The notes below the pieces were generated by a model, which had not been told where the DNA came from, made no database searches, and saw only the letters and a program-made list of their open reading frames with translations. From Adiantum capillus-veneris (Eukaryota; Streptophyta; Polypodiopsida; Polypodiales; Pteridaceae): a stretch of 64,000 nucleotides of DNA. The DNA is taken from NCBI GenBank assembly GCA_014529385.2, contig CM043959.1:7166026-7230025 (forward strand), written 5' to 3'. The translations under genes and the position numbers were made by a program. The number at the start of each line of letters is the position of its first letter. The first letter of the stretch is position 1. Below are positions 11,640 to 22,049 of this stretch, one piece after another.

Positions 11640-12343
11640 CCTACAAAGATTGACCTGGTTGGGTGTTTACTGGCCTAACATGAAGAGAGATGTTCATCAC
11701 TATGTGAATATTTGCTCTCAATGTAAATAAACAGCCTCCATACTCCATGCCATGTTATTCCACATTTTAGTCACACTCTAGTGGAGTAGATACCTGGTTG
11801 AGTATCTGACTAGCAGAATATTCCTAGAAGACATGAGTAAAAGACAAAAAGGAGCTATAGAAACTGAGGCAACCAACAATGATTGGAAACTAGCTTTATT
11901 GATGCAAAAAAGATCAACAGCTTAGACTGTGCGCCTATGAGGAGGAATACCTTCCTATTATGGAACAAGCTCATGCAGGTCTAGCAAGGGGTGACTTCTC
12001 TCAAAAGACCATAGCCAAAGCTATATTGATGGCAGGCATTTGGTGGTCAACTTTATTTGTTGATGAGAAAGAATTTGTTCGATGATACGATGCATGTCAA
12101 CAAGCAAAGATGCCAACGAGAATGGATAACATTCCACTTCAACCTATGATGGAAGCACATGCATTTGCTAAATGGGGTATAGACTTTGTAGGTCCAATGC
12201 AACCACCAGCTTACAAAAATTAGTCACAATATATTATTATGTCAATAGATTACTTAACCAAGTGGACTGAGGCATGAGCCACCCAAAAGAATGATGCTAG
12301 AACCACTAATGCATTCCTATACGAATGCATCTTTACTAGATAT
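11640..12343 (+). pseudogene. E1 integrase, 5' part
   Basis: Zinc-binding region near 11970-12120: the first His is present in EQAHAGLARGDF, the second is replaced by Asp, and a Cys of the CX2C pair is Tyr (YDACQQAK), so the HHCC finger is ruined. The catalytic core begins with WGIDFVGPMQ (first Asp, near 12180). The sequence stops at 12343, where a 517-bp insertion starts; the core resumes at 12861. Confidence 0.8.
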
Positions 12344-12860
12344 TGTAAGGACATGGGTCCTACGGGCAAGTACCATGTCCTACGGGCAAGACCACCGGCA
12401 TGGCCGGATAGTGTGTAAGCTAGGGGGAGGCTATAAGATATCACGGTTGGGTGGAGACTAGCACACACATTACCACCGCCCTTTCCTACGCGCATAGCCA
12501 ATGAAAGCCTTCAGAGCCTCGGTGCGGTAGAGTTGCCAGTTGAGTTTTCCTTGGTCACCCGCCTTAGTCGTGCACTATGGAGGGCGTATGTGGGGCGGCC
12601 GCGGTCGTTTGTCAATGTTTTTCTTCACGTGCCGCACACAGGAAGCTGTGCCTGCCTTCTTTTTGTTGCACAGTGGAGACGTCGCTGTCTGCGGATCGTG
12701 GGAGAGAAGTAGCATTCGCATGCACATGCAACCCGCTTTTCCTCTTTTGCAAAAATATATTGGATAGCAGTGAAAGGGCGGTGGTAATGCGTGTGTTCGG
12801 TGGTGTCGGTGGCCTTGCCCGCAAGACACGGGCCTTGCTTGTAGGACCCATGTCCTTACA
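12344..12860. mobile_element. 517-bp insertion with long terminal inverted repeats
   Basis: Perfect 20-bp terminal inverted repeats TGTAAGGACATGGGTCCTAC (12344-12363) and complement (12841-12860). The similarity extends imperfectly to about 45-50 bp and includes a subterminal ACGGGCAAG motif repeated inside the left end. It is flanked by GATAT (12339-12343) and GATAC (12861-12865), a 5-bp target duplication with one mismatch. It splits the E1 integrase exactly, since E2 has the uninterrupted sequence. The interior is GC-rich and non-coding. TG...CA ends with a 5-bp duplication would also fit a solo LTR; the long inverted repeats favour a non-autonomous DNA element. Confidence 0.75.
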
Positions 12861-13690
12861 GATACGAACTTCCTATTGAGCTTGTGAGTGATTGCAAATC
12901 GCATTTTCTCAATGAGGTGATAGAATATCTACTAGATAAATTAATGGTAATCCATAACAAATTTGCACCCTACCACCCCCAAGCAAATGGTCAAGCAGAA
13001 CATACAAACAAAATTTTGAGCTCTGCACTAAAAAAATTGTTAGTTCAGGCAGAGCGGAATGGGAAATAAATTTCACTCTGCCTTATGGGCTTATTGAGTT
13101 TCCTTTGAAAACGGCTTTGAATATGATTCCTTTTAATTTGGTATATGGTTTGGGTGCAATATTGCCGATGAATTCTTATTACCCACACCCAGAGTTGCAA
13201 CTAAGTTGGAATTGAAAGGACATGACTTGTCAAAATGACTTGAGGACTTGGAACGCCTAGATGAACAATGTTTAGTGGCCATTGCCCACATATATGCACA
13301 AAAACAGAAACAAAAGCAGTTCTTTGAATCGCATTTGTTGACTAAAGTTTTTAAACCAAGGGGTTTAGTCTTAGTATACTCGCTGAAACAACATATACCC
13401 AAGTTCAAGAAAAAGGGACATGGTCCTTTTGTCATTGAAGATGTTTCGCCAAGTGGGGTGGGCTTGTCAAGTTAGCCACGGTAGATGGAGAAATCATGGA
13501 AAATTGGAATAGTAGATATCGACTCCGTAAATTCAACCTTCCTTTAACTAATGAACTCCTACAGAGAATGCATGCATCCAAGGAAAGGAAGCTTAAACGA
13601 CAAGATGTTATTGAGGAGGCTCAAGAAGAAGCTCGCATTCGAGTTCTAAAACAAAAAGATGCAAGACAACCTGTTCTCCAAGATATTTTG
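12861..13690 (+). pseudogene. E1 integrase, 3' part
   Basis: Resumes the catalytic core: VSDCKSHFL carries the second Asp, and NGQAEHTNK the catalytic Glu (near 12985-13010), both intact. The C-terminal DNA-binding region follows in broken frames (13248-13475, 13496-13696), including the RYRLRKFNLPLTNELL segment that is shared with E2. The open frame runs directly into the 3' LTR copy at 13689, without a visible polypurine tract. Confidence 0.8.
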
Positions 13691-13898
13691 CGGTAAGGAA
13701 AGTAGCTTTTGATGTCTGACATACATTTGAGACTGAGATAGGTAGGAACGGCTTAGACTTGGGTTTTTCGAGAGATTCGCTATCTCTTATAGCCTCCATG
13801 CACTAGACGGGTCAGCTATGTCCCATGGATTGACATTTTATGTCTGTGGCTATTGCTTTGCTAGCATCGATATGGTGAGGCTTGGCAGCCAGTGGACA
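13689..13898 (+). repeat. E1 3' LTR (partial)
   Basis: Copy of 3436-3635, about 85% identical by eye, ending GACA at 13898. It abuts the integrase coding region at its left end, so its 5' part may be missing. It is followed at once by segment A copy 2. Confidence 0.65.
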
Positions 13899-13902
13899 CA
13901 TT

Positions 13903-14070
13903 GTTAGCTTGCTTAACCAAAATAAGAAGAAGAGATGATTCTTTTGGTTTCCATTTCCCTATCAACTTGGTGGTCATGGGGTATGTTGTAGCAAGGCTAT
14001 CTCCTTTGTGGAAGCCCTAAGTCAGTCTTGGCTCCCATTTGTTGGTTATGGTCTCATAGGGTGGCTCCCT
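13903..14070 (+). repeat. Segment A, copy 2
   Basis: Second copy of the repeat at 2607-2765 (LSPLWKP reading). It follows the E1 3' LTR directly, whereas copy 1 lies upstream of the 5' LTR, so the order relative to the LTR is reversed. Confidence 0.6.
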
Positions 14071-15640
14071 TTGTCACTTGATGTACGTGGTGATCCTATT
14101 GTTCGGTTTCTGTTAGATGCCATGGCTCGAGTGGAGAATGGATTTTATTTTAGCCTTTTGTTTTCATAATATATATATATGTACTCACTATTGTGAGTTT
14201 GGGAAAAAAAGGCCTTGTACAAACTTTTTTTTTTTTGCACGTACTCACAATTGTGAGTGAAAGAGTAATAATGACCCCAAAAAAAAGATGTACAAATATC
14301 CTCAAGCACAACCGATGCCTTGAGTAATCATATCAAACAGACAATGATGCATTGTCCTTGAGAGCCAAGAGTTACTAGATAGTTACATTTTGTGTTTGGT
14401 AGATCTTAGACCTGATACGGCTTTGACTGCTAGATTTTAGTCATTTGAGTTATTTTGTTTTTTGATATAGATAATCACTATCCTACTTTCTTGAATAATC
14501 TCATTGAAGATTGTCTTTGGATGGTCTCTTTCAATGATGCACTTGCTCCTAGATTTCCAAACTTGTCTGAAGTAGCAAAAGTGGACAATTTATGTGCATA
14601 TCAGGATGGCTTGGTTATTCCAAACTTTGATTCCCAAGAGTATATCATACTTGTAAAATAGGATCTTTCAAGTCTTTTGTACCCATTTACATAATTTCTT
14701 GCTAGGCACCTTGTAGATGAAAAACTTGCCAATCCCTCTGATGAAAACCTTATTCCCACTCAGTATGGCTAAGGGCTTCAAAAGTGAGTTTCAAAGAGGG
14801 AACCAATATGGGGGCAGGAACATTCCAACTCGCACTAGCCATGAAACTATTGCACTCAAACTATTAGTTTGAAAATGAACATAGTGCAAAAATTTACAAG
14901 GATAATAAGGATCCCTACTGCTCAAAGTTAGTGAGTTCAAAGACATAGTGCTTATGGACTACAATGGAAATTGATACTTTGATGATGAGGATACGATGTA
15001 TCTAGTTGTGCAAAATCCCTACATTGTGGACAAATGGAGATTAACGGGCACCAAAGATAAAGTTAGCATAGAGCTTGAAGAGAAGCCACAAAAGCTTGGC
15101 ATTCCTAATGCCAATCTAAGGCGAGTGAATGAGACGACTCGAGTCAACACAAATAACACTCAGGTGGGGCTTGCACAAGTATGATAGCAAAGAGAAAATG
15201 CTCTATAATAAGTGCAAAAAACCCTACATTTGAGAGGTATCGGAGAAAAAAAATCTTGTATGTTTTTACATACATTGAAGGCAGAGATACTCATCTAATC
15301 ATGATTGATAAGTATATGCAAAGATACTTTGTTGTAGATTGTAAATATTTGGAGAGATATGCGTACTTTAAAAGACCACTCTATCAATATTATGTCACTC
15401 CTATCACATTTAGACCTACTATCTCAAAGAAACAGCCGAAAAAACGAGGAGTGGGTCCTGTTAGAACTAGGGTGGAAGATTCATTCAACCGATCATAATT
15501 TTTAGTACCAAGACCAATGGGATCCTTGGGCTCAAGGGTCCCAATGACCACACACTGGGACAGTGAAGCCCTAAGCACAATCCGTACTACAAGGCTTCCA
15601 CATACTTAGACTGAAGCAAGGTATGCAAGCAAACTTAGCT
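14071..15640 (+). other. Broken frames of unknown origin
   Basis: Short plus-strand frames at 14455-14661, 14996-15184 and 15181-15498. The last is 105 aa, Lys/Tyr/Arg-rich and basic at its end (KKQPKKRGVGPVRTR). I recognise no family. They lead up to the protease-like remnant at 15648, so they are probably the upstream part of the same decayed ORF. 14170-14290 contains AT dinucleotides and a poly-T run only. Confidence 0.35.
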
Positions 15641-15647
15641 TGGTGGA

Positions 15648-15962
15648 ATGGATGTTAAAATCAATGTCAACTTAGTTGATGGCACGATAGAAAGAGCACT
15701 TGTGGATACCGAAGCACGTGTTAATGCTATGAAGTATTTGATATACCTTAAACTGTTTGAGTCCATGATTGAAAGAACCAAAATTGAGCTCAAAGCAGAT
15801 AACAAGAAAACCATGGTTAGTTTTGGACAAGACAGTGTTGCAATTAAAGTTGATGGAAACCACTACCCACATAGGCTCCATATTATGGATGATATAGATC
15901 TCAACAAACGCATAATCTTGGGAGTTTTTTGGATGGAAACTTACAAAGATGTTCCAGATTGA
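15648..15962 (+). pseudogene. Post-integrase retropepsin-like domain (E1 family)
   Basis: A 104-aa frame with the layout of an aspartic protease. Near residue 19 it reads ALVDTEARVNAM, i.e. an active-site triad DTEA where Gly is expected. Near residue 88 it has IILGVFWMETYKDVPD, the strand that ends retropepsins. The same pair (VDTRARVNAIS and MILGILSMRSYKAVPDWD) occurs directly after integrase in E2, and a weaker match in E7. It is a second protease-like domain, distinct from the one upstream of RT. The Gly-to-Glu change makes catalysis unlikely. Truncated on the right by the E5 LTR at 16106. Confidence 0.65.
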
Positions 15963-17230
15963 AAGGATGACACACTTCATTGTTACATCAAGGACCACTC
16001 TTATGTCATGCCATTCGTGCAAACGGACCACATCTAGGATGAACAAAAAAATTCAAGTGATATTGAAACAGAGCAAGAATAGCTTGCTTCTCAAGCAAAC
16101 CTACATGAGGGTGGTACAACCAAAGTGTGTTGACCATAGAAGATGGCATGGGCAGGTATGTGTAGGCCAGCAAAAGCATAGAAAAGGGCTAGAGTAGCTA
16201 TGAAGATCATGGGCAGACAGGTGGCAGCAGAGATGTATGGCTGATGCGGTTTATAGGCCAAGAAAGGTTGCAAAAGGGGCTAATATGGGGAGCAGATGAA
16301 GGAGGTGTGAGGTGGAGTCTGTGGGTCTAAGAATGTAGAGCTTGAAGTGTTGAAGCATCAGGTCCAAATGAATCATCAAACCGAGCTACGGAGCCCAAGA
16401 TATTGAGGTTTGAAGGTGCGGTGTATTGTAGATCCTTGCCGAACAGGGCAGCTAGGGACAGGTGGCCCAAGTGGATGTCAGTGTATAGGTGCATAGTGCT
16501 CGATTTATGGAGACTACCTGTCTTTTTAGATTGCAAATTAGAGCTACAAATTGCAGTTTATGGCCAGTTGAAGTTTTGCCAGGGGCTAGGTTGGTGTCCA
16601 CCTGACCACATGGGGGTCGTGCCATCTGGTGTTTTTTGGGTTTTGACAGGGTTTAAGAAGGTGCAATGCAATTGTGTGGAGCAAATAGGAGTTGACTGCT
16701 CATCAAACAGAGATATATTTTCCGGAAAGTTGGGTGCCTTTGCCTAGAATTGGCTATAGATGAATATTCACGTTTTTGTGACCTCGGTTTGGGGTCTTGA
16801 AGAATCTTGGAGTGCGGTTAGAGTTGGGGGTTTTCTAGCCAACATAATGAAATTTTGGTCGGGCTTTGCGGTTTGGGAATCTGACCCCGGACCGGGATAT
16901 TTGCAAGCTGGTGAAGTGGGGAAACTTTTTTTTGATATAAAGGGTTTTTTTAAAAAGGAGTTGCATTTATACTATTGGATGAAGGGGGAAGAAACCAATT
17001 TTGAAAAACTCCAATTTATATGCTTATTATCGCTTTGTGATCACATAAAATTTTTGAGTGATCACATAAATATTAAATTCCTGGACAAAAAGGCCCCACC
17101 CAATAGCGATATCGCTAGTGCAAAGGGGAGGGTCCCATGTTGGCAGACAGCAGGTGTGTGAGAGAGAGCCAGTCTGAGGCAAGTTCAAAGGCTTAAAGGG
17201 ACAATTAAAAGGGGTCTATCTCGCAACAAG

Positions 17231-17458
17231 GGTCAAGGTGGAGAAAGGAAGAGTTCAAAGAGGGCAAGTGCAAAGGAAGTCGGGCGGTCGAGTTGGGCGG
17301 ACAGAGAGGTGTACCATGTAAGAGTTACCAAAAAAATAAAATGTGGTCAAGGTGGAGAAAGGAAGAGTTCAAAGAGGGCAAGTGCAAAGGAAGTCGGGCG
17401 GCCGAGTTGGGCGGACAAAGAGGTGTACCATGCAAGAGTTACCAAAAAAATAAAATGT
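17231..17458 (+). repeat. 114-bp tandem duplication inside the E5 5' LTR
   Basis: Two nearly identical units, 17231-17344 and 17345-17458, starting GGTCAAGGTGGAGAAAGG. The 3' LTR has one copy (from 21603), so the duplication arose after insertion or in a parental copy. Confidence 0.9.
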
Positions 17459-17813
17459 GCCAAGTGGTAGAAATGCAAGAGGATTCTAAATGAAGCTAAA
17501 GAGGACTGCACGAGCTAGGGGAGCTCTCATTTTTTCCTTTTCTTAGGTCTCCTAGACACACCCTTATAAAAGGATATTAGACGTTAATTTTTTGGGGTCT
17601 TTTTGCCAATGTTGCTTCTGGCTCTTGGAGCCTTTTGTCATTGGGCTTTTTGGCCTTTTAAAATTTTTTCCGAGGTTCGTGCCGTCAGTGTGTTGGTTGT
17701 ACATGGTTTTGTATATGCAAGAAGGCCATTCATTACTGTTTCTTGGCATCATTCCCCCTTCCCCCTTCTCTTTTCTGGCTGTGTGCGTGTGTTTCCGGGT
17801 GTGTGTCGGCGTG

Positions 17814-17817
<4 letters not shown>

Positions 17818-17848
<31 letters not shown>
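17818..17848 (+). repeat. 31-base poly-C run
   Basis: Uninterrupted C tract, a candidate G-quadruplex or i-motif former and a likely polymerase-slippage site. The proline-rich open frames read across it are artefacts. Confidence 0.9.
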
Positions 17849-17849
<1 letters not shown>

Positions 17850-18076
17850 AGTTTTTTTGTGCAAAGGGAGCAAGAGAGAGGTTGTGAATTGAGCACAACG
17901 GAGTGATCAGGTCTGTTTGGTACATTGCAAGGCGTGTGTGCATATGGTTGTCTGCAGACGATGGTTTGCTTGCGGATAGAGTCGAGTGGATTGGGGCACT
18001 GTGTATACCCTGGGCTATATTGAGGCATTGTGTTGTGTGCTTGGTGTGTTCCTCTTTCCCCCTCTCCATCTACTAA

Positions 18077-18092
18077 TGCCCCCACTGAGGAG
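18077..18092 (+). other. Degraded E5 primer-binding site
   Basis: TGCCCCCACTGAGGA(G) lies just after the 5' LTR and lines up with the E3 site at 30194 (TGGCGCCCCCACAGAGGA), lacking the first GGC block. The tRNA is not assigned. Confidence 0.45.
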
Positions 18093-18194
18093 CTATCTGA
18101 TGCTCCGATTTGAAGTTTGAAGCAGTGTGTTTTAGCCAAAAAAGCGGTTGGCTGATGGTTGACGTGTTTGATGGTCGAATTTGAAGCTGACAGA

Positions 18195-19025
18195 GATGGT
18201 GGAGCTAGGTTTTGGCCCCATATTTACGGGCGTTGAAGATTCAGAGGATTGGTTAGCAGATTTTGAGTTATGGTTGTTGTTGATGCATATGTTGACAGAT
18301 GTAAAAAAACTATAGACGGTGCTGTTGTAGATGCGAGGATGAGCCAAGGTGTGGTTCGATGGTTTAAAGAGTAGTGATCAAGGATCATGGTAGAGGTTGC
18401 AAAGTCAATTTCTGGAGCAGTTTCAAGAGGTGATTAATGCGAAAGAAGTTGGTGCAAGGCTGAAGGCGGTATGCCAAGATGTAAGTAAGGATTTTTCCAT
18501 TTTCATTGAGCAGTTTGAAGCTTTTTGGAAGCAAATACATGTTGCTACTAGGGTAAAAATCAACCAATATTTGAAGTTGTCAAAGCTGTTAGAGGGCTTG
18601 CATCCGAGGATTAGAGAAAAGGTAGAAGACGGTGCGGATACATATGAAGACATGGTCTATCTGGCCAAGATGAAGAGCAGAAGAGTAAAGTGAAAGCTAG
18701 AGTTGGGCGTGTTGAAGCTGGCAGATTATGTGCCTATTATGGCGATAATAGAGTGTTCTTTGGTCCGAGACCAAAGGCGGCTCCAATTGTTCGAAGTGCA
18801 GAGCCTATTGAGGTAAGGCCTACTATTGGCTATGTTCCTTGGAGATTTCTAGTTTGTGATGTGCATGTGCCGAGGGTGGACGAGCTTGTCAACGAGGAGA
18901 AGCTCCATGTTGAGGTGAACAAAGGTGCAAAAGTGGTAGCAGATGTGGAGGTTCTCGTGCATCTTAAAGAGGTAAAACCTGTTCTTGTGGAAAGTTTTCA
19001 TGAAAAGGTAGCAGAATGCAATTAG
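18195..19025 (+). pseudogene. E5 gag relic
   Basis: Reads from an ATG at 18195 with several stops until 18400, then openly to 18693 (98-aa block), and in another frame to 19025. The retrotransposon gag capsid pattern is visible: an early EDSEDWLADFELW segment, then IFIEQFEAFWKQI, then LLEGLHPRIREKVEDGADTY near the end. No zinc knuckle follows. Related in layout, not closely in sequence, to the E3 gag. Too broken to make a particle protein. Confidence 0.65.
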
Positions 19026-20231
19026 GTTGCAGATACCAAGGGTTTAGAAGCAGATGGAGAAAGTGAGCAAAGCCATGAAGATGATCAAGATTTTGTGGAG
19101 TAGCAAGCGAATGAAGATGCAGATACGGACTCGGTACATTTTGTCAGTGATGATGAAGATACAAGCGATGGTGAGGAGACGGAGTCTCAGTAACCAGAAC
19201 TGGTAAAGGTAAAGCTTCCTTGTTATGTGTTTGATGATATGGTAGTAGCCCATGTGCAAGAAGAGCAGGGAATAGAGCAAGTTGATATGCTTGATGAAGA
19301 CCAAGTGGAGCAGTCTAGGCCTACAAATGATGATATGTAGGTAAAGGTGGTGTGTGGTGCCATGCTAATGGCAGTGCTGATGAAAATGGTGGTGGAATGT
19401 GCCATGGTGGTGCAACAAGTGTAGAGTGTTGTCAGGCGAGATAGAGTAGCCGTGCCTATGGTGGAAGACGAGGTTGATGTAGTAGAGAACGAGTTTCTCT
19501 CTTCCTTGGTGGAGCATGATGTGGCGGTAGAAGAGGTGATTGAAGAGCAGGAGGTTGAAGCTGATGAGCAGGTGTGCTGATCAACTGTGATGGGCCGGTT
19601 GACGAGGAAGGGCTCGATGATGACGGAATCAAGTGTGTGGCCAAAGAGGAGGTTGTGTTGTCAGAGACGGTGGAGGTTTCAATGCAGCAGACATATCCAA
19701 TGGTGTATAAAGGATAATCCCAGATAGTGGCTTTTCTTCCATTGAAGGTATGTAAGATATGGTTGATGAATATGGTGGTAGATACAACTATGTGAAGGAT
19801 GGTTAAATAGGTGCAGGGGTCTATGCTTGAGGCCTCCACTTTATTTGGTTGGGAGGGAGGGTTAGACATGTGTTCGCGCTTGGTGTCAGGTACATGTTTT
19901 CTAGATGGTGATATGATTGATGCTTCTTGGTACAGAGTAGATAGGTTGCAGACGGATGCTTTGAGTGTTGAAGGTAGCCTATGCGAAGCCTACACACATG
20001 ATGGTCTATGTGTTGGGGTATGGCACTATGGTGAGCAGTTACAGATGGGTGAAAGGTACCACATGCAGGTGTTTGACCCAGGGGGAAGCTATGTCATGCA
20101 GGGGATGGGGTAACCCACTTGAAGGTTTGGCAGTAGGATGCAATAAAACTGTGTATATATGGTTTTGGTTTTCTCATAGTGTGTGCTAGGTTTTGAATAA
20201 AGCTCTTTTTTGGTTCAGCATAAATGCTCAA
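19026..20231 (+). other. E5 acidic spacer and untranslated tail
   Basis: Begins with Asp/Glu-rich reading (SDDEDTSDGEETESQ near 19140-19190), like the acidic spacer of E3 gag-pol. After 19600 only broken frames are seen, up to the polypurine tract. There is no pol. Confidence 0.5.
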
Positions 20232-20246
20232 CTAGGGGGTGGGCAA
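20232..20246 (+). other. E5 polypurine tract
   Basis: CTAGGGGGTGGGCAA directly before the 3' LTR start (TGATGG at 20247), the plus-strand priming site. The motif matches the E3 tract at 36626-36640 in all but one base. Confidence 0.7.
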
Positions 20247-22048
20247 TGATGGTATACCCAAAGTGTGTCGACCATAGAAGATGGCATTGGCAGGTTTGTG
20301 CAGGCTAGCGAAAGCATGGCAAAGAGCTAGAGCAGCTATGAAGATCATGGGCAGGCAGGTGGCAGCGGAGATGTATGGATGATGTGGTTTATAGGCTAAT
20401 TTGGGGAGAAGATGAATGAGGTGCAAGGTGGAGTCTTTGGGTCCAAGAATGTAGAGCTTGAAGTGCTGAAGGAGCAGGTCCATACGACTCATCAAACCGA
20501 GCTACAGAGCCCAAGATATTGAGGTTTGAAGGTGCGGTCTATTGTAGATCCTTGCCGAACAAGGTAGCTGGGGACAGGTGGCCTAAGTGGATGTTAGTGT
20601 ATAAGTGCATAGTACTTGATTTATGGAGACTACCCATCTTTTCAGATTGCAGATTAGAGCTACGGATTGTAGTTTATGGCCAGTTGAAGTTTTGTCGGGG
20701 GCTAGGTTGGTGCTCACCTAACCAGATGGGGGGTCATGCCATCTGGTGTTTTTTGGGTTTCAACAGGGTTCAAGAAGGTGCTATGCAATGTGTGGAGCTA
20801 GCAAGAGTTGACTGCTCGTCAAACAAAGACTAGAGCGGAAAGATATAGAAGCCGGAAAGTTGGGTGCATTTGCTCGGAATTGGCTACAAATGAATATTCA
20901 CGTTTTTGCGACCTCGGTTCGGGGTCTCGAAGAATCTTGGAGTGCGGATAGAGCCGGGGGTTTTCAAGCCAACATAATGAAATTTTGTTCGGGCTTTGCG
21001 GTATGGGAATCCAACCCTGGACCGTATTGCAAGCTGGTGAAGTGGGGATTTTTTTTTTATATAAAGGGTTTTTTCTAAAAGGAGTTTTTTTGGGCTTTGA
21101 AGTTCACCCAAAGAGGGACTCTCTCCAACTGACACATGGCGGGTAAATCCCGTATGTGCAACTCCATACCCCCCTTCGAACGGTATGAAGACTGAGCCAT
21201 GCGCCTTTTGGGTTGTATGAAGGGGATGAGAGCTCCTTCTTGCGTGGATATGGTGGCCCCTTGGGGCGCTCTACTGTGGTTGCGCGCTGGCCTGTATGGG
21301 CGGTGCCGGTGGTGCACCATGGCGGTTTTGGGCGGTGCAGTGAGTGTGCTAGTTAGTGGCGTAGTTGGTGACACACAGTTGATGTGGCATGCGTCCGTTA
21401 GGGGTTGTTCCTGCCCGCTCCCATTGGGGCCAAAGTTTTTGAAGACAAAAGCGCCCCCCCCCCCCCCCCCCCCAATAGCGATATCTCTAGTGCAAAGGGG
21501 AGGGTCCCGCGGTAGGAGACAGTAGGTGTGTGAGAGATAGCCAGCCCTAGGCGAGTTCAAAGGCTGAAAGGGCCAATTAAAAGGGGTCTATCCTACCCCA
21601 AGGGTCAAGGTGGACAAAGGAAGAGTTCAAAGAGGGCAAGTGCAAAGGAATTCGGGTGGCCGAGTTGGGCAGACAGAGAGGTGAACCATGCAAGAGTTTA
21701 CCAAAAAAATAAAATGTGCCAAGTGGTAGCAATGCAAGAGGATTCTAAATGAAGCTAAAGAGGACTGTACGAGCTAGGGGAGTTCTCATTTTTTTCTTTC
21801 TTTAGGTCTCCTAGACACACCCCTATAAAAGGATGTAAATGTTAATCTTTTGGGGCCTTTTTGCCAATGTTGCTTCTCTTGAAGCCTTTTGTCATTAGGC
21901 TTTTGGCCTATTGAATTTTTGCCAAGGTTCGTGTCGGTAGTGTGTTGGTTGTATGTGGTGTTGTATATGCAAGAAGGCCATTCATTGCTCTCTCTTGGCA
22001 TGATTCCCCCCTCCCCCTTCTCTTCTCTGGCTGTGTGTGTGTGTTTCT
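20247..22048 (+). repeat. E5 3' LTR, truncated
   Basis: Second LTR copy. Between about 21090 and 21473 it carries some 380 bp (including a 20-C run at 21454-21473) where the 5' LTR has an unrelated 135-bp stretch. It stops near 22048, missing roughly the last 260 bp of the LTR, at the junction with the minus-strand pseudogene. Confidence 0.75.
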
Positions 22049-22049
22049 C

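Larger units (their letters stand above)
3436..13898 (+). mobile_element. E1: degenerate Ty3/gypsy LTR retrotransposon
   Basis: Order seen: short LTR copy, primer-binding site, about 1.5 kb leader, gag with zinc knuckles, protease, reverse transcriptase, RNase H, integrase, second LTR copy. This gag-PR-RT-RH-INT order and the RT motif YMDDLCVHS place it in Ty3/gypsy. Many stops and frameshifts make it inactive. It carries two later insertions (7321-7494 and 12344-12860) and a 55-bp tandem duplication in pol. A close relative, E2, lies at 26.2-40.5 kb on the other strand. No target-site duplication is evident: the five bases before 3436 and after 13898 differ. The outer limits are therefore provisional. 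Confidence 0.75.
16106..18072 (+). repeat. E5 5' LTR
   Basis: Begins near TGAGGGTGGTACAACC. Matches 20247 onward at about 85-90% by eye over most of its length. Distinctive shared blocks start at AAAGTGTGT (16123), GAATGTAGAGCTTGAAG (16334) and TATAAAAGG (17570). The last is a good TATA box for plus-strand transcription. It contains a 114-bp tandem duplication and a 31-C run not found in the 3' copy. Confidence 0.75.
16106..22048 (+). mobile_element. E5: non-autonomous LTR retrotransposon
   Basis: Two long direct repeats (16106-18072 and 20247-22048) flank about 2.2 kb that hold a degraded primer site, a gag relic, an acidic spacer and a polypurine tract, with no RT, RNase H or integrase. 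That is the plan of a large non-autonomous (LARD-like) derivative. Its polypurine tract (CTAGGGGGTGGGCAA) and its primer region (TGCCCCCACTGAGGA) resemble those of the Tat-type element E3, so E3-type enzymes may have mobilised it. The 3' LTR is cut off at about 22048 by a minus-strand pseudogene. Confidence 0.75.

Noticed and set aside
12540-12904. Open frames on both strands inside the 517-bp insertion
   Set aside because: GC-rich composition gives open frames; no transposase motif and the element is too short for one.
17592-18139. Open frames rich in Pro or Gly
   Set aside because: Translations of the 31-C run and its complement.
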